Positions 8,955 through 20,745 of a DNA stretch of 64,000 nt are shown piece by piece (within the stretch, counting starts at the first letter, position 1; every line of letters starts with the position of its first letter). The translations under genes were made by a program, and so were the position numbers. Source of the DNA: Blasia pusilla (lineage: Eukaryota > Marchantiophyta > Marchantiopsida > Blasiales); the NCBI GenBank assembly GCA_050084515.1, contig CM114272.1:45074001-45138000 (forward strand). Reading direction: 5' to 3'. Under the pieces are notes generated by a model. That model did no database searches. It was not told the origin of the DNA and was given only the letters and a program-made list of their open reading frames with translations.

Positions 8955-11900
8955 ACCTGAAATCACTCGGGATGAAGAAGTTTGTCCCTGGGAAGCCTGT
9001 TGTATTCCCACCTCTCCAGACAGATTGGGCACTGCTTTCTCCTGCAATTGGTGGAAAGAACAGTATGAAATTGCTATTCAGTGAAGAGCCTATGACGAGA
9101 AAAATAGAATGAAGACTCTTTTCTACGATTCATGTTGCTTCTGATAAATTTGCGGGGTTTTCCTGTCCATGACATTCAAAGTCGTGATAGAATCAATCAT
9201 ATAATAAAACTTACAGATTATTACCCAATACACACGAATGCGTGAAATATTCTCCACATCACCAGAAAGTAGAGAGAAGCATCTGACTTCGCAGCTTATA
9301 GCTTAGGTATGAGGGAATGAGAAGCATGCACATCTTGTGAATCTTGTCTGGGTCTGGTTAGTCTATTTACATTTGTGATGGGTATCCATGGAAGGCCTGT
9401 AGGCTCAGTATGGAAAGCTTCTAAGTAAGATATAGTGAATCTTTAACCCTGATGAGCGAAAGTGAAGATCATGAGAAACCCATCACTCATCTACATGCGA
9501 AGGAATTGCTGTCGTATCTGCAAAAGTTCTTAGTCTTGGTTAGATTTAGTAGACGGTAAGGATGCTACTCGGATCAGAAACAGTGAAGATTCTCAAGGAC
9601 ACAGCCTCATCTGAATGAGAATTAACAATCAACTGCTTTCGAATATACAAAAGTTACGCTGGACTAACTGCACCCTCGGTGCAGGGTTTACTGTGATTTA
9701 GTCAGGCGGAATCTCATGCAGTTGTAGGCTGACATCTTATAGAAAATTAGAATTACGTTTACAAGGAAGCCTCCTATCTCTGAAGCTGCGGTTTCAGATT
9801 GAATACTCAGAAGTATGTTCCCTGTGAGTCACACAGAAACCGTCATTCGTATTTGCATACCGAGATTGGCGAGCCTTGGAATGAATCTTTTCATGGAGAT
9901 CCACCAATTTCTCCTTCTCCACCCTTGCATTAGAACACTCCCTCTCGAAGGTACGCTGTTCCTCGCGCCAATGATCCATAAGACATTGCATGCCTGTTTC
10001 ACGCTGCAAGTAAAATAGTCCAGCGAAATTCAAAGTAAGATTTTAGCCACCCTTTACGAAGTGTGATACTCAAAGTTTAAGGGTAAACATTCCAAGTGCA
10101 AGTAAGGTGGTCCACAAGATCCTGCCACCTTATGGACCTTCTAAAAAAAGCTGAACCCCTATTTTTCTGACCAGAATGAAGGAGCCTTTCTGTGACTGTT
10201 GCCTACGAGATTGAAAATGCACACCCAGCTTCTCTGCTATTGAAATACAGTACCAGAGATCACGGCACCTTTGGCTAGTAGTGATGACCTTTGGGGCTAA
10301 CATCGTAACAAGTGAACTCTCTTTGGGCAACATATGCTTGGAGGCAGCCCCTCGCACAATGTGGTGCTGTCTAGCCACTCGAAGTGGGAGTTTAAAATCT
10401 TGTCAGTATCCTGAATCAGTTGTTTGCCAAATCTAAGCATAAAACCTGCAACCTAGGGCCCCACAAATTTCGCTCCTCGCGAGCTCATGAGTATGAGTTG
10501 ACCTATCAAGATTGTTTTTTGAATCTACAGTTAATCCCTTAGGTTCACATAAATACTGTGGACATGGTCCTGGCATGGAGTGAAAGATGCTGCTGAGGTT
10601 GCTGTTGGAAATAAGTTGATCATTTGTGGTTGAGCTATCAGATGTGGACACAGGTGTTGAAGGTGGTTGCGATGAGTTAGGACCCTCTGGACATGGGCAT
10701 TAGGAGAACTACTCCCCTCGACTACTGGCTGAGTATGGTGAGGTTCCAATAGAGATACCTGCTGCTAAAAAACTCATCACATTCCTCCGACACCTGCAGG
10801 AATATTAGTGAGGACGATCCCAATCGCCTTCCGGCCAGAGCTTTTGAATTCTCTAAGAGTAGTGCAGACGCTGGGGCGAAAAAATGGTACTACGACTGCA
10901 AGGAATGGCTCATGAAATGTGGTATTTCAATCAGTGACCTGCCAACGGCCACCAACCAGGACCTGTCGGAGCAACTACACTTCAACTACATCTCTATCAA
11001 TTGGGATTGGCACCAGAAGTTTTGGGAGAAGAGGAGGAATAAACCTAAAAAAAATGGGGACGGATTAGGCGCTACCACACCTTCATGAAGTAGGCCTCTT
11101 ACATCTCTGCCCCCATTCCCACTAAATTACGTCATGCATTACTGGGACTCGGATGCGGTTCAACTGACCTTGAAATTGAGAAAATAAATTTCTTACAGGA
11201 GAAAAGAGAAGACAGATTATGTAGATTTTGCAACTCGGGGCTCCTTGATGATGAACATCACTACCTTTACCACTGCCGCTTCCACAATCACATTACAGAT
11301 GACTTTCCGGATCTCTTTGCTCAACCGGCCCTCAAGGTTTCTGCATTCATGGCTAGGAAGAATCAGGTCCGGATTGCTCAGTTCCCACATTTGTGCGTGA
11401 AAACTAAGGAAAGTCACCTGGCACAAAGGACCTTTTAGGGCCTCGCTGTTACTGGTACTCCTGTAATTTTTGGCAAAGCAAAGTCCCATGGGCCTGTGGG
11501 GTCCCCGTGGACAAGAAATCAATTCATTCATTCTATCCCTCCCTTTCCGATGCTGTTTTCAATTCCCTGCTGGAGGAAATGGAGGACAGTGGACTATGAA
11601 TCCCAGTGGGGACCAGCTCTGTTCTTGTTCTGATGATATTTCTGACCAATATCAGGTGTGACATGTGGGGCATGGAGACCAATGTGAAAGTGTGGTGTGA
11701 TGGTGTGTAATGTCAGGGAGGACCAAGATCAGCACTGATAAGGAGATCCCCCGATCCAATCAGCGAAGCTAAATAGTGTTTCTCGGCTAATACTTGGAAG
11801 CTCCACACCAACACACTGTAAGGTAAGGACTCACTCTGTATGTGAAATTTCTCCCTTCTCAAATGGTGCTTTCTTCACATTTTCCTCCCTCCACACTCTT

Positions 11901-14900
11901 CCAAGGCTCTAGCACGGTCCAACCAGGGAGTGTGTTCTCTGGTTGTGAGCTACAACGTGTGTTAAGTAACTATTACAGTCTATGCATCGTATAGTTATGA
12001 GCAGACTGCTGCTGTAAGTATCTGAAGGAGATGACTTGGGACACATACTGAATATGCTGACATAATGGGCGATTCTATCACTGGAAGACAAGAAGTCTAC
12101 GATTTGATGGAAAAGATTTATGTGTTCACTTACCCTCAACCGCTTGCAGTTGTTCATGCTCATAATCTTCCTGCGCATGTAATAAGCTCTTTTCATTTGT
12201 TGCTTTTCAGCCAGATTCCTCGTTCTTGCATCTAAGTGTTTCTCAATGCGCATTGTTGCGCCATCTCGCTCAACCCTGCAGTCCAGTCATATAATTGTAC
12301 ACATTGCAGTAATGGCATAAAATTTTCAATGGACCTGCACATTTTTGTGTATAGTCTATCTGAAATGTCACGTGCATACTTGTATCGTGAATCAAATGTG
12401 GGCACTGATTTATGAACACGTCAAAACCAATTAAGGCTAAGAAGGGCCGTCTACCCGAGCGCATGTTTGCATCAATAGCATTCACAGGAATGAGAGCGAC
12501 GTCCGACGCTAAAAGTGAATGTTGTGTGTGAATGCAGTAGCGCTTAGCAGAATACTGTGTACACCCCACGACTAAGCTCCTTCTCAACACTCCAACTCTT
12601 ATGTCAAGGACAAGAAAAATGCACATGTGTATGACAATTAACCAGTGCTTACTGCTCATCATGCACTGAATCCGCCAGAGCTTGAAATTGTTCTCGAACA
12701 GCCTCCACTTCCTGGCAAGGTCATAAGACACAAGAAAGTGATTGGTATGTGATCAGGGCAGAGTAAAAGAACTCCTTTTACTGCTTGAACGACAGCGCTT
12801 CTTCACCTTATATATAAAGTTCTCCTGTTAAGAGGTCTTCAGATAATGACATTCCAAAGTCTTTTGTTAAACTATGTTCACCTGGAGCCATACGAGTCTG
12901 TCGTTGCGGAGTTGGTTTTCAAGCACCGTTAGTTGCTTCCTCACTTGCTTTCTAGAAGATGGGTTCAGAAAGGCGTATCTTTCAACTTCGTCCTTAAATC
13001 TTTCTTCTCTTTCTACGATCTGCAAACATTGACATGTCATACGTCTTATGAGATGCTTGAAGCAAAGTAGTTTGGAGTGCGAAGAAATTTCGTTACAGGA
13101 GTTCAGGAAAAATTTGGAACCAACAACCAGATTGGTGCTGTAAATAAACAGAGATGCCAGAGAAAGCTACAAAACACAATTAGCAGTACTCTGGTAACTT
13201 CACCGACCTTCTTTGGCGTTTTAGCCACAAGGAACCTGTTTTCAAGCTGCAAAGATGGGTCTTTCGATTTCGCAACGTGGAATCCCTTGAACTCATTTCT
13301 CCACTTGCTGACAAGACTCTGCACTTTGTTGTCAAACTGATGCTCATCAAATATGTGGCGATGTTCCTCCAAAGGTTTCCACAATCTGAGCGCATCATTT
13401 TCCTTTTTCTCTTTTTCCAGCTCTGCTAGTACCCCCAGAGTCTTCTCTTTAGGCGACTTTGGTCGACCGAGTTCAAGTGTTCGACATGAGTGGGTCTTGC
13501 AAAGCCTAGAAGATGTCTTATCTTGAGGTGTCTCCACATCATCTCCTCCTCGGACATACTTCTTGATCTGGGCTCCGGGCCAACGTCCTTCCATGAATTT
13601 AGATCTAGCAACATCTTCCGGGTATTGTGTAGATCTCGAGGCGGAGGATTTGTCAAGCAGCTCCGCATTGATATATCCCACTTCGGAAGCTGGAATAACG
13701 ACAACCTTCTTCTTTTGATGCTGACGACCGGTGCTGTAGACCGCAAGAACTTCTTGCAAATGGGGGTCTCTAGAGTGTTGAGGAGGTGTCTTCCTTCTCG
13801 TAGTTCCATTGTTGCCCTGATGCGGGGAGTTGATTGGCTCTTCAGCTTCCTTCTTGCCATCCATTAAAATGACTGGTGGTGCCCATCTGTGGTTTCGATT
13901 CCTGAAGGCAGCAGTAGATTTGGGTGAAGTGGGAGCTTGACAGATGTCTGGTAGAGGGAACTTATCGTCAGTGACTCTGAGAAGGGCTTCTCTCAGTGCT
14001 CGGTAGTAGCCCCGATGTTGATGGGTGTTCTCTTTTTGGAACTTTGCAGCGTGAATGAGGAGTGCCTCCCATCCCTGGAGCATGCACATCACTTACTTGA
14101 ATTCAATTCCCCTTGTCCTTGACCACCTTATGTCAAATTCCGTAACAGCTTCAAGTAGAGTTTTTGACCAGTCTGACTTGTCCATTAGTAGGAAACTCTT
14201 TAATTGAGCAGGAGGTACAATGAGCCCGATGGACTAATCAATTCGTCGAACTCAAGTATTCCACTATCTAACGTCACAAGCAAACTTCCACCTATAACGA
14301 GTCTTCTCGCGTGAAACCATATCTTAAAGTGTTTTCCCTTCCTAAAGAGTTAGTTCCATATCTTAGCCCATCAACAATGATACTGGGCTAACAAGCTCTC
14401 ACCCTCGGACTTTTAACGTAGTCATATATTATCTAGATTCCCAAGATCACCGAAACTAACAATTTTCTTAATGGCTACGAAGATTTTCTTTCCTGTATAA
14501 AGAATTGGGACTGTGTTTGACCTATTCACCTTGAATCGGGTTTCTGCCCGACAAATGGCGCAGACTCGTTCTATCCTTCTGTCGATCAAAAGAAGCGGCC
14601 ATTTGTTTCTGTCACTAGAATTTGCCTGAGCCGAGAGCTCTGAAAGGACAACTGGAAGGTATTCTTCGTACGTTAGATCTTCAATGGTCTTCTCTGCTTC
14701 TTTTGGGGGATCACAACTGTTTAAGTGATTCACAGACCTTGCCGAGTTTTCAGCATAACAGCGGAGATGCTCTAAATTCGTCGATTGCACACCCGCACGC
14801 CTTGTTCCTTCTGACTGTTGAACACAAGTTCACAAAATGTTTGAATGTTTTATTTCTGCCTCTCGCACGAGATGCAGAGCACTACCTTTTCAACCGCTGC

Positions 14901-16147
14901 TGCCACGGGAAATTAAGGAAGGAGTTCGCTTATCTGTTCCAGGACGCTTCCTTGACTTGAGTCATGTTCAGTATCCAGCACATTCAAACAGCAAAGTTTT
15001 TACATGCATTTATCACAAAGTAGAATATCTGGAGCCGCTACCTCCTCAATGTACTCGTGGTTACCTTTATCTCCGTGCTCCTACATACTCTGATCTACTA
15101 AACTAATGCACGCATTGTAAGTCCCACGGTCCTTTTAGTCCTCGTGGACTCTTCATTGGATGTAGAGCTAGCTAGAATCAGAGCGGCAGAGTGGCATATT
15201 TCCTTCGTATGAACGTTTGTTGACATCTCTCCATCCTCAATTTTGTATGATATGTATTGGTTTAGTTGCTTTGCTTTATGGAATGAACCGGGGAGAAACT
15301 TCTCGATTCTTCGATTGTAATTTTTAACAGCTCCTGGATACTGAACTCTTACAGCCCAGATCAGGAAAAATGGCGAGATCGTACTATCCATCTCCTCCAG
15401 CGATTGCCGGTGGCTCCCGGATCCACGACAAGAACTGCCGACCAAGGAGTGGAAGAACGAAGGGAACTTTTTGTCGAAGGAATGAATGAAGTGATTTCTT
15501 GTCCACGGGGACCAAATAAGGCCATGGGACTTCGATTTTCGTAGTGTGCTACAAATGGAACGGGACAGAGCACACCCAACGAGGTCCTACAAGGTCCTCT
15601 ACTCTGAGAGAAATTTGATCTGATTTCGTTTGTGAGAGATAGAGAAAGAGATGAGGGTGTGCACATGCCTCAAGTCTATTGGGCTGGGGCTGATGGCCTT
15701 CCCTACTCGAGGATAGTGCATTGTTGGGTTGTTGGTAGCAAAGGTCCTTGTGTCTCTTGACGCGGGTTGATTCCTGAGTATGGTCCAACGCACCGTATCC
15801 TCGCTTGTGGTCCATTCCAGCGTAACTCTGATCTCTCCAATGTCGTGCTGCGAAAGCTCGCACTACAGGTGGAAATATTTGCTCCCACCTTTCTACGATG
15901 ACAGACACAAAAGGTGAGCTGGCTTCGCGAGAAAACCATTTGCGGGAAAATCTGTGTCCTTTTCACATCCATAAAAGTGCTAGGATGCTTAGGCTTACCT
16001 TTGTTACTCAGTATCCTAAACAAAAATTCACGATGCTCCAAGTCGCTTGGATGAAAGAAAAGAAAACATATCACCTCCACGAATTCGTCGAATTGCCCAG
16101 CTTGAAATCCACTCTTCCGCGTCACTCTATTCCCATCAAGCGATCCA
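8955..16147 (-). CDS. Putative multi-exon EF-hand-like / coiled-coil protein gene (unidentified)
   Basis: Minus-strand exons inferred from coding-like peptides flanked by splice signals: about 16,145-15,999 (EFVEVICFLFFHPSDLEHRE, donor GTAAGC); 14,730-14,535 (EDLTYEEYLPVVLSELSAQ, donor GTGAAT); about 14,240-14,103 (PPAQLKSFLLMDKSDWSKTL, donor GTAAGT); 14,075-13,195; 13,020-12,885; 12,712-12,652; 12,276-12,134 (donor GTAAGT); about 10,011-9,867; perhaps 9,042-8,957. The first exons resemble EF-hand repeats (ILEFDELI, GIEFKGWEALL) and the later ones are Lys/Glu/Arg-rich coiled coil. LINE ends occupy two introns. No start codon, stop codon or homolog was identified. Motile-cell coiled-coil proteins would be one place to look, but this is a guess. 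Some exons may belong to separate or dead genes. Confidence 0.4.
10433..10755 (-). other. Possible low-complexity exon
   Basis: On the minus strand two overlapping frames stay open over about 70 codons, one Ser/Asn-rich (TSDSSTTNDQLISNSNLSS) and one His/Pro/Gln-rich. A pyrimidine-rich run followed by AG precedes them. It may be an exon of the surrounding minus-strand gene or chance. The frame cannot be decided from the sequence alone. Confidence 0.25.
10780..11700 (+). mobile_element. LINE 3' end (connection region and zinc finger), 5' truncated
   Basis: Plus-strand peptides of a LINE ORF2 C terminus: GAKKWYYDCKEWLMKCGISI (about 10,872-10,930), then PTKLRHALLGLGCGSTD, then a zinc finger CRFCNSGLLDDEHHYLYHC (about 11,221-11,280) of the C-x2-C ... 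H-x4-C type found after many non-LTR reverse transcriptases. The coding part ends with a TAG near 11,440. A conserved tail follows, AAGTCCCATGGGCCTG and CCCGTGGACAAGAAATCA (11,482-11,522), which recurs at 15.1 and 15.5 kb. It lies in what looks like an intron of the opposite-strand coiled-coil gene. Confidence 0.7.
11700..11828 (+). other. 5S rRNA-like sequence (possible SINE head or pseudogene)
   Basis: This stretch resembles a degenerate 5S rRNA gene. It has a start near GGTGTGTAATG, GATCAGCACTGATAAG, a GATCC...ATCAG block, then GAAGCTAAATAGTGTT at the place of the box A promoter and CGGCTAATACTTGGA near box C. The spacing is close to a 5S gene but the ends are not well paired. A true 5S gene, a 5S pseudogene or a 5S-derived SINE are all possible. 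It follows directly after LINE tail sequence. Confidence 0.3.
13190..14083 (-). CDS. Largest exon of the minus-strand coiled-coil gene
   Basis: An open frame of about 295 codons on the minus strand after a CTCCAG acceptor. It begins GWEALLIHAAKFQKENTHQH, has a basic, low-complexity middle (RRKTPPQHSRDPH, RQHQKKKVVVIP) and ends in a charged helical region (LAELEKEKKENDALRLWKPL, DNKVQSLVSKWRNEFKGF). A donor near AAGGTCGGTG (about 13,200) leads to the next exon at 13,020, which starts IVEREERFKDEVERYAFLN after TTTGCAG. The length, base composition and flanking splice signals argue that this is a real exon. No known domain beyond coiled coil is seen. Confidence 0.5.
14800..15170 (+). mobile_element. 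LINE 3' end with zinc-finger remnant
   Basis: Plus-strand peptide LARDAEHYLFNRCCHGKLRK and EFAYLFQDASL matches the H-containing half of the LINE C-terminal zinc finger, followed by TAKFLHAFITK. The tail AAGTCCCACGGTCCTTTTAG with CTCGTGGACTC (15,118-15,153) matches the tails at 11.48 and 15.5 kb. The upstream part is too decayed to read. Confidence 0.5.
15380..15560 (-). mobile_element. LINE 3' UTR/tail copy, minus strand
   Basis: On the minus strand this reads AAGTCCCATGGCCTTATT and CCCCGTGGACAAGAAATCAC, then TTCATTCATTCC, matching the 11.48 kb LINE tail almost base for base over about 60 bp. Similarity continues weakly through the GGAGGA-type stretch near 15,390. No coding part can be assigned. 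Confidence 0.5.
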
Positions 16148-16479
16148 CTACACTACGGCAAGAGCAGATGGAGCCAGGCGAATTCTCGACCCCAGGAGAT
16201 AGTAGGACCATCGCCAGGGATTCAGCTGATAGAATGTCTGTTATCCCTGTCTCCCAAATCGAGAATGCAAGCCCTTAATTCATCATCACAGGCGTCTGTC
16301 CCTAGAACCAGTGGATGGACCCGAAAGCGCCCAAGCAAGCATCGCGCGGTCTTCATAAATTACAGCCAAATCGGTGCGCGATGGAAAGCCGGGGGCTATG
16401 CGGTTTCCATCGCCTTCCCCACAATGCAAGGAGGAGCGAAGATTTCAAGTCAGAAAGTCCATGACTCCATGCTATAGTG

Positions 16480-19400
16480 TCCTGGAGGATCGCTTGGGAT
16501 CTTAAGCACAGATGGAAGCTTCACAGCATCTCCGAGGAAAGAGGAGATGAAAGGACACAGCTGAATAGATGGCCGGATTCGGGTCCAACACAATAAACTC
16601 AAATACAACCTTTCAAATTGCGACAAAACTGCTCAAAACCGGCTTCTCGCTAGAACTTGGTTCTTTACGGACAAGAAGCTAGCCATGTGGGATAGACATG
16701 CCCAACTGTCCCTTGTTTTTTACCCCGATGGTCTGCGTGGGGTTGGGATGCGGAAACTGGTACGGAATCGAATCATGGGAAGCGAGTAGAGATCAAATGC
16801 ATATGGGTGTGCGGGTTACGAGCCCGCGCGTGGCATATACCTAGCCCATTCGGCTCACATTTGGTCGTGGCAGGCCTCTATGGTCCTCACAAGGCATGTG
16901 GTTTAGCCCACACAGGTCCCACATTGGCCTTGACCTGTGGAGGCTAGTCGTAGGATTAGGATTAGCCGGGCTTAGGCGAGTCCCGTGCGGGCCAACTGAG
17001 CTCGATGCAAACCTAGCTGAGGCGCTAGCTTGATGCGGCCTAACAACCGGAGGGCAAGAACGGGTGATGGGTTGCTAGACTAGGTACAAGCTGATTACGC
17101 CGCGGGCAGAACATGCATGGGTGTAGGTTGTGTGAACTTCGGCCCGTACATGTCCGTCTTGGGGACAGACAAAAGTCTGCCGACACGGAATTTATCCGTG
17201 TTCAACCTTACAGATAAGGCTATCTATGTTTTTGTCGGAAAAACATGGCTACCAACAACAAGCAAGTGGTTCTTTAATAACTCCATCTCCAAAAATTTGA
17301 GTTCGTTTTATAAGCCTATTGGCTTGTCCATTTTCTACCGCATAGCAAAGCAATGGCCAAAGACAATCCATCTCTTGAGTGGAGAAGATTAGTAAACCAT
17401 AAGAAAGGCATTAAAGTCATCACTAAGTCCAACAACGCAATTGTGCAAGGCTTGATGTTCTATGGGCATTGTAGACGTCGGGGCCTCATTCGCTCTCCTC
17501 AATGTATTTAAATTGAAGATAAAATCAATCCATAGAGGTCATCTAGGACCAATCAATATGGTGTGGAAAGCTTCTAATATTGTAAAGGACGGATAAATCA
17601 TGCCCTTCCTATCATGCTCCCCTCAAAAAAGATCCTACTCCACATCAAATGTTTGTGGCTTATACACCCTCACCACACCTCTAGTCACAAGTGCATTTAT
17701 ATCCACATTTACAGTGTTAAGGAGAAAAACCCATATCTCCTAGATCTCCCACCATGTGCAAAATTCAACATTCTTGCCACATCCAATACGGACCTTTGAT
17801 GGGTCATCATTTCCTCAAGGTATTGTTCCAATCAAGCAACCCTAATTATAGTTGCTTCAAATGCAAGTCCACCACGCCTACCTCCTTGATCTTCCACATA
17901 TTTGTCAAGACGATAGCAAGATAGGCAAGATTACATCAAGGCTTAGAGGGGTCTTTTTTATTACTCATTTTAGGTCATTGTGACATGCTACCTTATACGT
18001 AACGTGTGTGTACATATCATCCTTCCCTTTTGTATTGGGTAAAACGTTATTGTGTGCCATGCATGTAATGGTTCCACTTGATCCTATGAGATTCAAGGAG
18101 GCTGACATTATATGGATTGACTTCTTATGAGGAGCCTTTCTTTGGTAACCATGCATATTATTTCTTATTTTAGGATTAGGTGTAGAAATAGTTGAGGGTA
18201 ACTACGAGTTGTACTTAAGGTTAGTAGCCTTTTTTTGTAAAAACTCATTTTTTAGAGAGGCTTTTCCTTACTAACCATATATCTCTTTTCTTACTTGAGG
18301 ATCAAGTGTAGAGATGGTTGAGGGTTAGTACAAAGTGTACTCCCTATTGATAGTGACCTATTTTTTGAATGATGATACTCTTTACACACAAATTACCATG
18401 GAGTTGCTCAAGGGAGGTACACCCTTGTGGAGGCTCATCTCTAGAGATCTGTGGTATATTTTAGCACTAGAATGATGGTGTGTGGAGCTTGGAGTGGGCT
18501 AGGATGGATATTGAGATGACATATTTGCATATTTTTGTTGTTTTTTTACTCAAATCTCTTTGTTGAATGCACAATATATATGAGGTGTATATTTGAGCCA
18601 AATTGGAAGTTGGAACATTGAAAGGTCTCGCCCTTACATATTTGAGTAATGATTGGAAGCAAGGACGAGAGGAAATGAGTTGCCACCTCCATGAGATATA
18701 TGATTTTAGATGTGTTGAAGAAAGGCAGGATTTGAAAGGAAAAATAATAATAATATAAAATAACACTTCCAAATTTCTAAAAAAAAGAAGAAGGCAGAAA
18801 AGAATTTTCTTAGTTTTATAATTTTACAATTTTTCCTCTCGATAATCTACTTATTTACAATACTACTGTCTTTATTCTATGATAGAATTGGTTGGTGGAT
18901 TCCCAGACCATGTTCTGATTCTACCATAACTACAATTAACATAATGTGTTTGCAGGGAGATTATCTTCTATGTGTTGTTTCCCTTCACATAAAATCATCA
19001 CATGAGCATATAGGGAAGCAACATATATGAATCACTTAAATCCCAACCACGCTTGAGTAGAGAGTCTTGCTCTTAATATATTCTTCATGTTTCATTTCCA
19101 CTTTGCACATCCTTTGTTGCTATCACCTCTATGTTTGCCTCCCTTGCCGAGTCAGTCCGCTTTGTCCTTTCAACCTACATTCTTGATTTTTCTTCATTGC
19201 ATTTCTACATTTATGGACAAAAAAGGGATTAAGGTCATCCATAAAAGTGCGTAGATGAGAAATAGTTCTCCAAAATAAAGTGGTCACAACCTCCACAACA
19301 AATTCGAATAGTTGCATGTCCACAACAAGATCAATCTAGGATGTATGATGATACATAAGAAGTCTTGTTTCAAGTTGCCTACGTACAAGATTGTATCAAA

Positions 19401-20400
19401 CACTAATACAAATTTCCAAACAACCCTTTGCTTTGAATTTATTCCAAGAGAGTTTTGTGGAATCCTTTCTGTACCATTGTCCACTTTGAGTACATACAAT
19501 CAAGATGGAAAATGTGAGATGCATTTCCTCAACCCCCTCCATCTAGACTAGTATGCATACTAAAGACCTTTCAGCAGATTTTGCTTGGTACATTATAAAA
19601 AACACCTTCTCACGGTCGTTAGATGTATGAATCTCCTATACATACGGAAGTAAGGTGTACTCAAACCCACTCTAATATAGAGATCTAGCCTAGTAAGGTT
19701 CATCTCAATAATCAAAAAATTCTTGAAGGATTGGCCACAACATACTCTCATCACGAAAGGTTCAAAATCTATTAACACAACTGATATCCATATCGAGCCA
19801 CATTAAGAATTAATTTCAGATCACTTCATAGGTAAAGTAACTGCGATAATATATGCCATAATACTTACAGGTTCAGGGCTGAAATCGAATAGAATAAGAA
19901 GCAGTATTAGCATCTTATACTATCTTGAAATTATCAATACTTATTCCGAAGCTACCTAAAATTAATTCACAGCTTCCTCCAATTTTTCAAGCATCTCCTT
20001 CTTCTACTTCTCACGTTTTTGTTTTGCCAAAGCAAAACACATCCACAAGCTAGATTTGGCTGAGGCGTTTCTTGGATCCCAATCTACTACTGATTTCAAG
20101 TCGGTAACCGCGTCCTCATAACTCTCAAGACATAACCCGTCTGAGCAAATCTCTCTCTGGTCGAGGATTTTGATGATTCAAAACATTTTCCCCTTCCCTC
20201 ATACAATTCACTGACATTAATTTAATTGCATGTCTAAATCATTTCACTATGAATATATACCAGAGCTCATTTGATGCAAGTTAAATCTCGTCTACATTCT
20301 TATGAACGTAACTCAGACATGATGGAGACTTAATCCAATGTCAAGAAGAAATGAGGCATTCCCCATTCAACAACCATTGTTTTAAGATCTTTTAAGTGTT
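16480..20400. other. Mostly unrecognised DNA
   Basis: 16,480-17,110 is comparatively GC-rich with no domain seen. One ORF at 17,117-17,392 (91 codons) is unidentified. Another frame just downstream (about 17,353-17,480, with NPSLEWRRLVNHKKGIKVIT) looks coding but matches nothing I know. The rest is AT-rich. A 125-bp direct duplication is listed separately. Confidence 0.4.
18129..18375 (+). repeat. Direct tandem duplication, about 125 bp x2
   Basis: Two diverged copies, 18,129-18,250 and 18,255-18,375. Both run from a GAGG/GAGAGGC...TTTC start through AACCATRYAT, TTTCTTA, TTAGGATTAGGTGTAGA or GAGGATCAAGTGTAGA, GTTGAGGGT and a GTAC block to a T-run. No coding potential is seen. Confidence 0.6.
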
Positions 20401-20401
20401 T

Positions 20402-20745
20402 TCAATGCCAAGATGGACTACCATAAATTTTAGGACTAATAACAGATTTAGATAAGCATTGGTATAATTCAACTTTAGTCATATCCGGATTATTTATTTG
20501 TAACTTGGTTAGTTCATTATTGAGGATGCATGATTGGGTGGAAGATGCCATGATGATAGATTTTCTGAGTTGGTACATGAGAAGTAAATCTGATTTCAGA
20601 AAAATAAAAGGTGAAAACAATTGCTTCATTCTTTGACGTGAATAGTTAGAGAAATGAAGTTGTCCCTTGTAAAGACCTCTAAGAAAAGGAATCACAAAGA
20701 AGGGAAAAAATCTTGTCTCTAAAGTAAGCATTGAATCATGTGTTA
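20402..20745 (-). pseudogene. Helitron Rep N-terminal (Helitron_like_N) fragment
   Basis: A minus-strand frame with FPFFVIPFLRGLYKGQLHF, SNYSRQRMKQLFSPFIFLKS, LLLMYQLRKSIIMASSTQSC and SKSVISPKIYGSPSWH. It aligns in order with the plus-strand Helitron at 61.3-61.6 kb (DYTRLRSRQLFSAF, IYHLRQSISLCSTSK, SKYSMSSQIPRSAAWH), which continues into Rep. So it is a detached piece of a related but diverged Helitron. No Rep core or helicase adjoins it. Confidence 0.7.

Noticed and set aside
16790-16860. Possible tRNA or SINE B box (GGGTTACGAGCCC)
   Set aside because: One extra base in the box, no paired acceptor stem and no A box at the right distance.
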